Source of the DNA: Clostridium sp. DL-VIII
Lineage (GTDB): Bacteria > Bacillota > Clostridia > Clostridiales > Clostridiaceae
DNA length: 64,000 nucleotides
Direction of reading: 5' to 3'
NCBI RefSeq assembly: GCF_000230835.1
Contig: NZ_CM001240.1
Location: 2,488,501-2,552,500 of the forward strand
Part shown: positions 1-7,970 of the stretch, one piece after another
How positions within the stretch are numbered: the first letter of the stretch is position 1
How the letters are laid out: each line of letters begins with the position of its first letter
Translations under genes and position numbers: made by a program
Notes under the pieces: generated by a model
The model's input: the letters and a program-made list of their open reading frames with translations, nothing else
Told to the model about the DNA's origin: nothing
Databases searched by the model: none

Positions 1-641
1 GATTCAAGACCATCAAAACCCATGGATAAGAACTCGTGTATGCTAGAATTTACTATTAATTTAGGATGAGCTAAGAATACATGTGCATTATATTTTTTTA
101 GTAATTTTAAACCATCAATAGTAGAAAGCTTTAAAGTTGGGACATAGGCTTTACAATTTTTGCCAATGAATTTATTGAAAATTTCATCATGAGTATAAGG
201 GTAGCCGCAATTAATTATCTCTCTGGCAATATGAGGTCTAGCAATAGTATCTTTAGCATCTTTTAAAATTTTTTCGAAATTTATTTCTATATTAAACTCC
301 TCTTTTAACTTATTAATCATTTTTTTTGCTCTAACAATTCTATGATTTTTTATATTATTAAGTTCTTTAATAAACTCTTGATTTTTAAAGTTATCATCTT
401 TAAAGAAGCCTAAAATATGTACACTTTCATTGTTGTGCTGAGTTGATAATTCAATTCCAGGAATTAAGGTGATATCATATTTATAACTTTCTTCAATAGC
501 TTCATTTAAGCCATCAATAGTATCATGGTCTGTTATGGCTAGATATTTAACATTATTCTCATAAGCTCTTTTAACAACTTCAGAAGGCGAGAATATTCCA
601 TCAGAAGAGGTAGTGTGAACGTGGAAATCTACTTTAAGCAT
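1..641 (-). CDS. PHP-domain metal-dependent phosphoesterase (3' end outside window)
   Basis: Reads from an ATG at 641 down to the window edge without a stop, so about 213 residues are present and the C-terminus is missing. The N-terminus begins MLKVDFHVHTTSSDG, the metal-binding HxH motif of the PHP family, followed by AITDHDT at about residue 35, PGIELS, and a later FLAHPK. This is the layout of the YciV/TrpH-type PHP proteins, which hydrolyse 3',5'-nucleoside bisphosphates or trim RNA 5' ends; which substrate applies here is not visible. A GGAGGAT ribosome site stands six bases upstream. The ORF is missed by simple callers because it has no stop inside the window. Confidence 0.85.
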   Translation of the reverse strand, partial: MLKVDFHVHTTSSDGIFSPSEVVKRAYENNVKYLAITDHDTIDGLNEAIEESYKYDITLIPGIELSTQHNNESVHILGFFKDDNFKNQEFIKELNNIKNHRIVRAKKMINKLKEEFNIEINFEKILKDAKDTIARPHIAREIINCGYPYTHDEIFNKFIGKNCKAYVPTLKLSTIDGLKLLKKYNAHVFLAHPKLIVNSSIHEFLSMGFDGLE

Positions 642-798
642 AAGTTATCCTCCAATTATCAGAGATTTTTATAATAATATAATAATCATATCATATGGAA
701 AAATATAAGTATAGGGACTCACAATAACAATAATATTTTTCATATATTTAATTACAAGATTTGAAATAAAATCACCTGATTTGGTTTATAGTTCACAA

Positions 799-2043
799 TT
801 AGTTATCGTTTGATTGTAGTTTGTTAACTTCATTTGCATACTTGCTTACAGACAAAGCATTTTTATATCGTAGCCAATAATTCGTAAAATACCCTATTGT
901 AACTAAAACGCATAGAAGCATATCAATGCAAATGAGTAGTTGGTAACTTTTACTGATATCAAAAGAAACACCTCCGATTAAGCTACCTATTATACCACCT
1001 GCTTGATGGAATAGAAGGAGACTTCCAATGAACTTTCCTTTTTCCTTAGTATTCTCATTGGCAATTAACATTCCTCCAGGTACAGCCCCTAGATAAGTAA
1101 ATCCGAAGAGCACTGCAAACACAATCGGCGACCAGGGCGAATGTACAAACAAAATTATAAACGCTAAGATGCGTATCCCGTACAACAGCGACATGGCTGT
1201 AAATTTATTGATACGATCAAAAAAATATCCGAAAATGAGCGAACCGATTATTTCCATAATTCCTAAGGTGCTCATGGATATAGCAATCAAGGCAGGCTTT
1301 ACGCTGGACCATTGATAAATAGCCACTAAATTCATCTCTACAGTCCCCATATTAAACCCACATGTAAATAATGCAAAACCAATGAATAGAAATAATAATA
1401 TATGAGAGTCTTTAAAAAGCATTTTCATTTTTGGTTGTTCAGATTTCTTTGATTGCTTCTGTCGATTTTCAGGATTCCGAATAAGAAACTGAATAACTGG
1501 CAATGCAACAAAAAGGCTGAGCAGGCAAGAGATTAGAAATGCATCCTTCCATGTTAACCAACTATTCGAGATAAAAATCGGAGTGCAAACGGCTAGACCA
1601 ATAGATGATGAGCTTGCCAGAAGTGCAGTAGCTTTGGCTCGATGATGTTGGAACCAGTCAAATATTAGAATATATGTGGCAGATGCTCCTATACCGTAAA
1701 AACCAGATATGACTCCATATCCGATAAAAAACAAAACCGGACTATGTCCTACAAAAACAATACTTGTCCCTAAGATACTAAAAATTGTACTTAGTTGCAT
1801 TAATTTCTTAGGTCCATAACGGTCAGCAATCCATCCTCCTATTGGGGTGCATAATGCTGCAATCAGTAAGTTGGTTGACCATGCCATGGAAATCAAGCTT
1901 CTGCTTATGTTCAAATCTTGAGAAATTTGAACTTGATAAGTAGCCATAATAAAACGCAACAATGCGCCAATAAAGCCGATAATCCACAAAGCAGTTAAGC
2001 CGATCCAAGCATACTTACGTTCTTTAAACCATGTGTCGTTCAT
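799..2043 (-). CDS. MFS transporter, 12 TM
   Basis: A 414-residue integral membrane protein of the major facilitator superfamily. It has about twelve hydrophobic segments in two halves separated by a charged loop (NPENRQKQSKKSEQPK). Motif A is visible as GGWIADRYGPKK between TM2 and TM3. An upstream in-frame GTG at 2052 is possible, but GAGGTG overlaps it and places the start at the ATG at 2043. The gene diverges from a TetR-type regulator at 2520, the usual arrangement of a drug or metabolite exporter and its repressor. The substrate cannot be read from the sequence; the fold resembles OFA/MCT-like carriers as well as drug exporters. Confidence 0.85.
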   Translation of the reverse strand: MNDTWFKERKYAWIGLTALWIIGFIGALLRFIMATYQVQISQDLNISRSLISMAWSTNLLIAALCTPIGGWIADRYGPKKLMQLSTIFSILGTSIVFVGHSPVLFFIGYGVISGFYGIGASATYILIFDWFQHHRAKATALLASSSSIGLAVCTPIFISNSWLTWKDAFLISCLLSLFVALPVIQFLIRNPENRQKQSKKSEQPKMKMLFKDSHILLFLFIGFALFTCGFNMGTVEMNLVAIYQWSSVKPALIAISMSTLGIMEIIGSLIFGYFFDRINKFTAMSLLYGIRILAFIILFVHSPWSPIVFAVLFGFTYLGAVPGGMLIANENTKEKGKFIGSLLLFHQAGGIIGSLIGGVSFDISKSYQLLICIDMLLCVLVTIGYFTNYWLRYKNALSVSKYANEVNKLQSNDN

Positions 2044-2068
2044 TTTCTTCACCTCATTTTAATATAAT

Positions 2069-2098
2069 AAAAAAAGATACTGAACGATATCTTTTTTT
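2069..2098. promoter_or_regulatory. Inverted repeat, candidate TetR operator
   Basis: Arms AAAAAAAGATA and TATCTTTTTTT flank an eight-base centre, about 25 bases upstream of the MFS start codon. The core GATAC...ATATC dyad lies where a divergent TetR repressor would block the transporter promoter. It could also act as a weak hairpin in the leader. Operator function is inferred from position and symmetry only. Confidence 0.4.
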
Positions 2099-2519
2099 AT
2101 CATGTTAACATAATAATGAATAAAGTGCAAATTTATATTCAAACTGCTTGTGTGAAAAATATTTTTTATTCTTTAGGAATTTATAATAAAGTAAAATCTA
2201 TGGATAACTTATGAAAAAGGCTATTTAATAGGTTCCGAGTAGAAAAGAATAAAAAATAAATCATATTCGCCTGCCAGATTTTTCTCACATTCGTTCGAAA
2301 AGGCAGATGCGTAAAAAAATCTTCGGCTCCACAGTCGCCTACGATTTTGTTCTTATGTCTAATTACAGAATTGGCTTCTTAAATTAAAAGATCAAGTTCG
2401 TTGAAGAAATAACCCCTGCCTTGTAATAACTATCTAAATTTTTGGAGGCATGCTATAATAATTAAAGAAAAAATAACATGTGCAGTGAGGATAAAATTAC
2501 ATTCCTTGGAGGAGATACT
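2099..2519. other. Divergent intergenic region with a GC-richer folded segment
   Basis: About 420 bases without a convincing gene. From roughly 2265 to 2350 the composition turns GC-richer and the DNA can fold: CTGCC near 2272 pairs with GGCAG near 2302, and AGATTTTT near 2276 pairs with AAAAATCT near 2316. This looks like a repeat remnant or a structured RNA rather than a promoter. The rest presumably holds the promoters of the MFS and TetR genes. Confidence 0.35.
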
Positions 2520-3119
2520 ATGAGTAAAGGAGAAAACACACGCAATTATATAATTAAGAAATCGGCTGAACTTTTTAATCAGCGAGGCTACGCAGGATCT
2601 TCGCTCTCTGATATTACTGAAGTAACTGGAATTAAGAGGGGGGGGATTTATCGTCACTTTGCATGTAAGGATGAGATTGCGCTTGAGGCCTATGATTATG
2701 CAGTAGGAATTGTTAATGAAAAATTTTTTGAAGCCGTAAGTGAACAACAATCAGCAATTGATAAAATTCTGGCCATATTCAAGGTCTATGAACAAGTTGT
2801 AGAAAATCCCCCTTTTATCGGAGGATGTCCTGTATTAAATACAGCTATTGAAAGTGATGATACTCACCCTGAATTACGAAAAAAAGCCCAGCAAAGCATT
2901 GAAAGGATGTTGAAATATATTAAGGGGATTCTTTATCAAGGAATACAGAACGGTGAGTTAAAGCCCAATATTGATACCGATACTCTTGCTACTTTCATTT
3001 TTTCCACTCTAGAAGGCGGTATAATGCTAAGTAAACTGGAGGGAAATAATCGGCATATGCGATTTAACATTGAAAGTATATCCAAGTATTTAGAACAATT
3101 TTCATCACAATTATCTTAG
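2520..3119 (+). CDS. TetR/AcrR family transcriptional regulator
   Basis: A 199-residue one-component repressor. The N-terminal helix-turn-helix is clear: KKSAELFNQRGYAGSSLSDITEVTGIKRG followed by GIYRHFACKDE, the TetR signature. The C-terminal ligand domain carries NPPFIGGCPVLNTAIESDD, as in TetR proteins that control efflux or reductase genes. An ATG at 2478 is in frame but has no ribosome site; GGAGGAG lies just upstream of the ATG at 2520, so that start is chosen. Divergence from the MFS gene suggests it represses that exporter and itself. The ligand is unknown. Confidence 0.88.
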   Translation: MSKGENTRNYIIKKSAELFNQRGYAGSSLSDITEVTGIKRGGIYRHFACKDEIALEAYDYAVGIVNEKFFEAVSEQQSAIDKILAIFKVYEQVVENPPFIGGCPVLNTAIESDDTHPELRKKAQQSIERMLKYIKGILYQGIQNGELKPNIDTDTLATFIFSTLEGGIMLSKLEGNNRHMRFNIESISKYLEQFSSQLS

Positions 3120-3428
3120 TTCGTTTCCTTTAAAACGCTATATTAGTGAGTATGAATCATAATCAGTGCTAAGCTGGTGAGAGCAGAAGGTATTCACACT
3201 TCGCTAGAATGCCCAGTCCAAGCTAAAATGTTCAAGGTTATAAATTTTTTTTATGGTCTTTTTGTGCTAGGAGAATTTATGAAAAAAACAAGGCTTATTA
3301 ATTTTTTATTGAGAGAAATATTAATTTATATAAAGGATGTCAATGATATGATTGAATATAATTCTAAGCAAACATTGAGTTTCATACGAATTGAATAAAT
3401 AATTTTAAAGGCATTAAACATTCTAAAA
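3120..3428. other. Intergenic region with a T-box-like fragment
   Basis: A 73-codon ORF at 3177-3398 has no ribosome site, biased composition and no recognisable domain, so it is not called as a gene. The stretch at about 3160-3235 contains GCTAAGCTGGTGAGAGCAGA followed by TTCACACTTCGCTAG, resembling the distal stem I of T-box leaders. No antiterminator sequence follows, and the IS element begins downstream, so at best this is a truncated leader. Confidence 0.25.
3407..3425 (+). repeat. Outer inverted-repeat arm left of the IS element
   Basis: This arm, starting AAAGGCATTAAACA, is repeated inverted at 5401-5419 with one mismatch in 19. The two arms bracket the whole IS. They would form one stem with a loop of about a dozen bases if the IS were removed, so they may be a former terminator hairpin used as insertion target. 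Confidence 0.6.
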
Positions 3429-3546
3429 TGGATCCTATAGAATGGACAGTTAGAAAAAAGGCTTATAAAACCAAATTTCTTACTGACTCTATTTTATAGG
3501 GTCTTTTTTTGTTACAATTAATTTCAGTATAATTGGAGGGGTGTTT

Positions 3547-4005
3547 ATGGGTGTTAATCATTTTACAGAAGAACAACAAGAAGAATTGCGAAAAAATCCG
3601 TATATCGAAAAAGTTAGTGATAAAGCAATAACTTATACAACTAAATTTAAAGAACTGTTTGCAAAAGAATACCGTGCAGGAAAAATACCATCTCAAATAT
3701 TGATTGAATGTGGAATTAATCATCAGCTCTTAGGTAAAAAACGTAAGGATGCTCTTGTTGCAATGGTGAAGAGATGTGAATTTCGCTCAGATGGCTTTGA
3801 AGATATAAGAAAATGTAACTTAGGCCGTCCAGTTGCAAAGGATTTAACTGATGCTGAGCGAATTGCCAGACTGGAACATCAAATTAAATATCTAAAACAA
3901 GAAAATGAATTTTTAAAAAAAATCGAATTTTTAGAAAGACAAGCCAAATGGAAGAACAAACAGAAGCAGCACCAGAAGAAAAATTCAAACTCATCCAAGA
4001 AATGA
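3547..4005 (+). CDS. IS3-family transposase OrfA (helix-turn-helix subunit)
   Basis: A 152-residue DNA-binding subunit. The HTH segment is YTTKFKELFAKEYRAGKIPS, and a C-terminal leucine-zipper-like coil (DAERIARLEHQIKYLKQENE) precedes the frameshift site. The ATG at 3547 is chosen because GGAGGG at 3535-3540 gives proper spacing; the GTG at 3541 abuts that ribosome site. Translation in frame ends at 4005, but slippage on the A8 tract at 3915-3922 would yield the OrfAB transposase. Confidence 0.88.
   Translation: MGVNHFTEEQQEELRKNPYIEKVSDKAITYTTKFKELFAKEYRAGKIPSQILIECGINHQLLGKKRKDALVAMVKRCEFRSDGFEDIRKCNLGRPVAKDLTDAERIARLEHQIKYLKQENEFLKKIEFLERQAKWKNKQKQHQKKNSNSSKK
3915..3921 (+). promoter_or_regulatory. 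Slippery heptamer for -1 programmed frameshift
   Basis: A AAA AAA in the orfA reading frame. The -1 frame is open from 3909, just after a TGA at 3906, straight through orfB. This is the standard position of the frameshift in IS3 elements. The slippage itself is inferred. Confidence 0.7.
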
Positions 4006-4904
4006 CTCAGCGTGATAATAATGAATTAAATATAAGTTGGTTATGTAAAATGGCTAGCGTATCGCGAAGCGGCTACTATAACTGGCTTCATTCATTTGGT
4101 CAACGATGTAATAAGGAAGAACTGGATAGAGCTGACTTTACTCTAATATTAGAAGCTTACAAGTATCGTGGATATGATAAAGGTAGACGTGGAATACATA
4201 TGCGGCTGCTACATATGGGTGTGCGAATGAATCAGAAAAAGATTAGCCGCCTGATGAAGAAATACAATCTCTTTTGTCCAATTAGGAAAGCCAATCCGTA
4301 CCGTAGAATGGCAAAAGCTCTTAAGACAGATGCCATATCTGATAACCTTGTAAAACGTGAATTTGCAGAACATGGTGCAGGAAAAATACTTCTTACCGAT
4401 ATCACATATTTATTTTATAACCATGGCTGTAAAGCGTATCTCTCTGTTATTAAAGATGCGTATACAAAACAGGTTCTGTCCTATGTAGTAAGCGAGTCTC
4501 TTGAAGTTGATTTTGTATTAGAAACTATTAATAACTTAATTGATAAACATGGAGACACTCTTCAAATAGATGCTATTCTTCATTCAGATCAAGGCTGTCA
4601 TTATACCAGCATGTCTTTCCGTCAGTTGCTGAAAGACAAAGAACTGAGGCAGTCTATGTCACGAAGGGGAAACTGCTGGGATAATGCACCACAAGAATCT
4701 TTCTTTGGGCATATGAAAGATGAAATACATCTGGACAGATGCAGTACTTACGATGAACTTTGCAATGAAATTGATAATTATATGGACTATTATAATAATG
4801 AACGATATCAGTGGAAACTGGCGAAGCTGGCACCAAATCAATATGCAGAATATATAATAACTGGAAAGCATCCGCTCAACGATGAACAGACAGGTCTTCC
4901 ATGA
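3948..4904 (+). CDS. IS3-family transposase OrfB (DDE integrase core)
   Basis: The 318-residue catalytic part. An HTH_21-type region (YKYRGYDKGRRGIHMRL) precedes the rve integrase core with the DDE triad: LLTDITYL, then LHSDQGCHYTS, then the glutamate in NAPQESFFGHMKDE. The C-terminal YNNERYQWKLAKLAPNQY is typical of IS150-like elements. The ATG at 3948 has no strong ribosome site, which fits production as an OrfAB fusion by -1 frameshifting at 3915-3921. No internal stop is seen, so the element may be active. Confidence 0.88.
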   Translation: MEEQTEAAPEEKFKLIQEMTQRDNNELNISWLCKMASVSRSGYYNWLHSFGQRCNKEELDRADFTLILEAYKYRGYDKGRRGIHMRLLHMGVRMNQKKISRLMKKYNLFCPIRKANPYRRMAKALKTDAISDNLVKREFAEHGAGKILLTDITYLFYNHGCKAYLSVIKDAYTKQVLSYVVSESLEVDFVLETINNLIDKHGDTLQIDAILHSDQGCHYTSMSFRQLLKDKELRQSMSRRGNCWDNAPQESFFGHMKDEIHLDRCSTYDELCNEIDNYMDYYNNERYQWKLAKLAPNQYAEYIITGKHPLNDEQTGLP

Positions 4905-5235
4905 ACTGGGTATGGTAACGTTGGCTATACATAGCCCGGTATTCATCCTTAATCAGTGATTCAGAACTACACTCTGGATTGATCATGTCATAGAAATACA
5001 TTTCATATGCGAGGTCATGGAAATCGGTTTTTAAAATCCATTTCAGCACATAAAACAGATAGTCAAGTTCTTCTGTAATTATCACAGCTTCCATCATTTG
5101 TACATAAAACCATGTCCACTTCACTTCATTAAGCTGTTCGCAATAACGAATAACATAAGAGGGAACATCATCACTTAACATAGATTCCTTGAAAGTATTT
5201 AAGGTTTCTATAAACTTTCTATTTATCATAATCAT
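4876..5235 (-). CDS. Antisense passenger ORF inside the IS element, unknown function
   Basis: A 119-codon ORF convergent with orfB and overlapping its last 29 bases. The protein is rich in aromatic and acidic residues (KWTWFYVQMMEAVIITEELD, FHDLAYEMYFYDM) and mostly helical, with no membrane segment and no domain I recognise. No clear ribosome site precedes its ATG, so expression is uncertain. It lies between orfB and the right IS end and would travel with the element. Confidence 0.4.
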   Translation of the reverse strand: MIMINRKFIETLNTFKESMLSDDVPSYVIRYCEQLNEVKWTWFYVQMMEAVIITEELDYLFYVLKWILKTDFHDLAYEMYFYDMINPECSSESLIKDEYRAMYSQRYHTQFMEDLSVHR

Positions 5236-5255
5236 ACAAGATACAGTTAGCTATT

Positions 5256-5304
5256 AAGATGAGCCAACATCAAATCCATAGGATTCAATGTTGGCTCATC
5301 TTTT
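5256..5304 (+). terminator. Intrinsic terminator after the IS genes
   Basis: A perfect 15-base-pair stem, AAGATGAGCCAACAT against ATGTTGGCTCATCTT, followed by TTTT. It would end orfAB transcription and protect the flank. Confidence 0.75.
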
Positions 5305-5449
5305 CTGCATCTCCTCCTTACGGATAAAATACATGATTTAGATTTAAAATTTAATGCCTTTTTTTATAAATGTCCTTGACAATGGGACCACTTTATTCAC
5401 TAGAGTGTTTAATGCCTTTTATATACTAATAAGTACTATTCTATAAGGG

Positions 5450-5481
5450 CAAAAAGAGGGCGAAAATAAAATATGCCCTCT
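5450..5481 (-). terminator. Intrinsic terminator of the lipoprotein gene
   Basis: On the minus strand AGAGGGC pairs with GCCCTCT and is followed by a short T run. It sits just downstream of the stop codon of the lipoprotein gene. Confidence 0.6.
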
Positions 5482-5500
5482 AATTAAATGTTTATATTAC

Positions 5501-5989
5501 TTAATTTTGTTTAGCTATAGGCTTATTTTCAATATGATTGCAAAAATCAAAAAGGTTATATCTTAGCGGTAAGTTTTTCATGGAAATAATATCTTCGTTA
5601 AAAATTCCATCCCATGGAGCAACAGATATAATAGAATCATTAAAAACTTTAACGAAGTATTGATCATTATCATTAAAATATAATCTGATTCTAAAAGGCT
5701 CTTTTACATTTACTCCCTCAGTTGAGTAGTTTTCGGTAGCTAATGAAGAGATGAAATCTTCAAAAATAGAATTTTCGTCTGCTGGAACTTCTATTTCCTT
5801 ATATAAATTAGTATCAAATACGTAAAGAGTAAATTTTTTATTATTTAAAATTTTATTTTTTATTTCATCAATATAATAATGATTATTTGGTTTTACAGAA
5901 AAATTTATATATTGATAATTTCGTAAATTGCAACCAATTAGATTAATGGATAATAGCAATATTATAAAAATGCAGCTAATTTTTTTCAA
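5501..5989 (-). CDS. Small secreted lipoprotein, DUF4883-like
   Basis: A 162-residue predicted lipoprotein. The N-terminus KKISCIFIILLLSINLIGC is a type II signal peptide with lipobox LIGC, cleaved before Cys20. The mature part is hydrophilic with an aromatic-rich core (FRIRLYFNDNDQYFVKVF) and no catalytic motif I recognise. It resembles small clostridial lipoproteins grouped as DUF4883, an assignment from memory. The start codon is TTG at 5989, with AGGAGGT eight bases upstream. It stands alone, divergent from the pyruvate-kinase-like gene. Confidence 0.7.
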   Translation of the reverse strand: MKKISCIFIILLLSINLIGCNLRNYQYINFSVKPNNHYYIDEIKNKILNNKKFTLYVFDTNLYKEIEVPADENSIFEDFISSLATENYSTEGVNVKEPFRIRLYFNDNDQYFVKVFNDSIISVAPWDGIFNEDIISMKNLPLRYNLFDFCNHIENKPIAKQN

Positions 5990-6132
5990 AATACATACCT
6001 CCTAAAATACCATGTTTACAATATAAATTTATTCGAACCTTTGAGTTTTAGAACTTCTACATTAATGGAATAAGTGATAATTAAGGGAATTTTATAATAT
6101 GAATAAACAGTAATAATGTTTTGGGGGATAAT

Positions 6133-7155
6133 ATGTATATAATAGGAACAGTAGGACCGACTGTAAAGGATAGGACAATACTTAAGGGGATAATAGACAG
6201 CGGTGTAAATGCATTGAGATTTAACTTTATACATGGAAGTGCAATAGAATTCTTAAGATTTTTAAAAATGGCAAAAGAAATAAAGAATGATATTGAAATA
6301 ATATTAGATCTTTCAGGAACTAAGGTAAGAGTATCAAACAAATTTGAATATGTTTATAAAGTGTATGATGGGGAAGAAATTTATTTTTGTGGTGAAGATA
6401 AATATGAAGAAATAAAGGATCGTGAAGGTAAAATCAAAATAATTCCATTAAATATTAAAAATGAAGTCTTGAATGGAAAAGAATATAAAGAAATAGGAAT
6501 AAAAGATAATACGATGATTTTTAATGTCATAGAGAGAGAAGATGGGCTTATTAAAGTTACTACTGTAAGAGGTGGGATTATTAGAAAGGGTAAAGGGTGC
6601 AATATAAAGAATCTAGAGAGAAATGCGATTGCATTAAGTGAAAAGGATAAAAACGCTATAATGTGGGGAATAAGAAACAGAGTAGATATAATATGCCAAT
6701 CGTTCGTTGAGAATAAAGAAGATATTAATGAAATAAAAATATTTTTGAATGATAACAGTAGTGCAAGTAAAGCTAAACCTAAAATTTGGGCAAAAATAGA
6801 AACCTTAAACGGAGTAAATAATTTGAAAAGTATATTAAATGAAGTGGATGGAATAGTAATAGGAAGAGGCGATTTAATACCAGAAACATCAATAGAAGAT
6901 ACGCCTATTTATGAAGAAAAAATTATAAAGGAAGTAACTAAGGATAAAAACAAAGATATAATAGTAGCAACTCATCTTTTTAATAGTATGAAAAGTGGGA
7001 AAATGCCATCAATTTCTGAAGTTGAAAGTATATATAATTTTATAAAAATCGGTGCGACAGGTTTTATGTTGGCAGGGGAAACATCTATAGGAAAAGCACC
7101 AGTTAAAACAGTAGAGTTTTTAAATAAGCTGATTGAAAAGTATAGGGATTCATGA
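6133..7155 (+). CDS. Pyruvate-kinase-like barrel protein, shortened and atypical
   Basis: A 340-residue protein matching only the TIM-barrel part of pyruvate kinase. Recognisable family segments are IGTVGPT, ALRFNFIHG (usually RxNFSHG), the KIE of IWAKIETL, VIGRGDLIPE (usually ARGDLGVE), and ATHLFNSMKSG through GATGFMLAGETSIGKAPVKTV. The C-terminal allosteric domain of true pyruvate kinase (about 470 residues or more) is absent and the B domain is reduced. The catalytic lysine and RGD are kept, but the substrate-loop serine is isoleucine. It is probably not the glycolytic enzyme; a phosphotransferase on another enolate-type substrate is possible. GGGGGAT precedes the ATG at 6133. Confidence 0.72.
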   Translation: MYIIGTVGPTVKDRTILKGIIDSGVNALRFNFIHGSAIEFLRFLKMAKEIKNDIEIILDLSGTKVRVSNKFEYVYKVYDGEEIYFCGEDKYEEIKDREGKIKIIPLNIKNEVLNGKEYKEIGIKDNTMIFNVIEREDGLIKVTTVRGGIIRKGKGCNIKNLERNAIALSEKDKNAIMWGIRNRVDIICQSFVENKEDINEIKIFLNDNSSASKAKPKIWAKIETLNGVNNLKSILNEVDGIVIGRGDLIPETSIEDTPIYEEKIIKEVTKDKNKDIIVATHLFNSMKSGKMPSISEVESIYNFIKIGATGFMLAGETSIGKAPVKTVEFLNKLIEKYRDS

Positions 7156-7191
7156 TAAGGAATTAAAGTAAAAACTAAATTTATAACTTGA

Positions 7192-7302
7192 GATGAAATT
7201 AAAAAGTATTCTCTAATAATGTATGCTTTATAAAATGATTATAGAGAAAATGGAATAAAACTAATAAAAAATGAATGATGAAATTAAAAAGTATTCTCTA
7301 AT
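7192..7302. repeat. Pair of 26-base direct repeats in an intergenic region
   Basis: GATGAAATTAAAAAGTATTC plus CTCTAAT occurs identically at 7192-7217 and 7277-7302. The second copy overlaps the left arm (AATGAATGATGAAA) of a perfect 14-base inverted repeat whose right arm is at 7333-7346. The spacing between copies is 85 bases, too few units for a CRISPR array. It may be a regulatory site, a duplicated leader or a weak bidirectional terminator between the convergent genes. Confidence 0.55.
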
Positions 7303-7406
7303 GAAGGTAAGCATTAGAAAAATATTAAAGGGTTTCATCATTCATTATTAGCTTGCATATGGATATTGCTTATTATATAAGGTATTTAAATATATAATAC
7401 AAATTT

Positions 7407-7901
7407 TTAACTAAGTTTATGTATTCTGCTTAAATAAAAGCTTATTATAAGTGTTAATGCATAATCATAAATTAGAAATACAACTTGCGCTATTATCCAT
7501 ACAATGTATATTGGGAATTTAGTATCTAAATTAATTAATAAGTTGGTTCCGATAAAATAAATTACTGAAAGTAACATATTAAAGGCAACTAATTTTAGTA
7601 CTAATTCTATAAGTATATTTCTGATTTTTTCTATGAAATATTTTATTATGCCATATATTCCAAAAAATAATATATAATATATGGCTATATTAATTGTTAC
7701 TAAAAAGAAACTTAAAATACTTGAAGCAATGTAAACCAATATTGTATTTTTTATTGAAGTTCTAATAATGGATATTGGTATTAAGCATGAAGCAACAGTT
7801 AATATAGATAAAGTACTTATTGGAATAATGGAAGCAGAGTAGAGTATTGCAAGGGTTAATGCTGTAATTATACCATTTTCGGCAATATACTTTGCTTTCA
7901 T
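7407..7901 (-). CDS. Small multipass membrane protein, ECF S-component or DUF2232-like
   Basis: A 164-residue protein made almost entirely of five hydrophobic helices joined by short loops. The N-terminal pattern AENGIITALTLAILYSASIIPISTL, where helices start directly after a short cytoplasmic end, resembles S-components of energy-coupling-factor transporters and YybS/DUF2232 proteins. No substrate can be inferred. GGAG lies nine bases before the ATG. The dnaJ-like gene ends about 70 bases upstream on the same strand, so co-transcription is possible. Confidence 0.55.
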   Translation of the reverse strand: MKAKYIAENGIITALTLAILYSASIIPISTLSILTVASCLIPISIIRTSIKNTILVYIASSILSFFLVTINIAIYYILFFGIYGIIKYFIEKIRNILIELVLKLVAFNMLLSVIYFIGTNLLINLDTKFPIYIVWIIAQVVFLIYDYALTLIISFYLSRIHKLS

Positions 7902-7970
7902 AAATTGCTCACTCCTTTATATTTAAGTACAAGTTCTGCAGTCTGAAATTTGGCGGATAAGATATTAAAA

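Larger units (their letters stand above)
3429..5390 (+). mobile_element. IS3-family insertion sequence, about 1.96 kb
   Basis: Contains overlapping orfA and orfB in the -1 frameshift arrangement of IS3 elements. Proposed ends are the imperfect inverted repeats beginning TGGATCCTATAG at 3429 and, on the other strand, TGGTCCCATTG at 5390; both continue with related GGACA and AAAAAAGGC segments. Outside these lies a second inverted pair, 3407-3425 against 5401-5419, matching at 18 of 19 positions. The element may therefore have entered the loop of a pre-existing hairpin, or the true ends may lie further out. No clear target duplication is seen. It is longer than most IS3 elements because of an extra ORF after orfB. 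Confidence 0.75.

Noticed and set aside
3177..3398. 73-codon ORF after the TetR gene
   Set aside because: No ribosome site, odd composition and no recognisable domain; it overlaps a possible leader fragment.
3528..3533. TATAAT before orfA as its promoter
   Set aside because: It ends two bases before the ribosome site, so a transcript starting there would lack that site.
7192..7302. CRISPR array
   Set aside because: Only two units, 85 bases apart, no cas genes.
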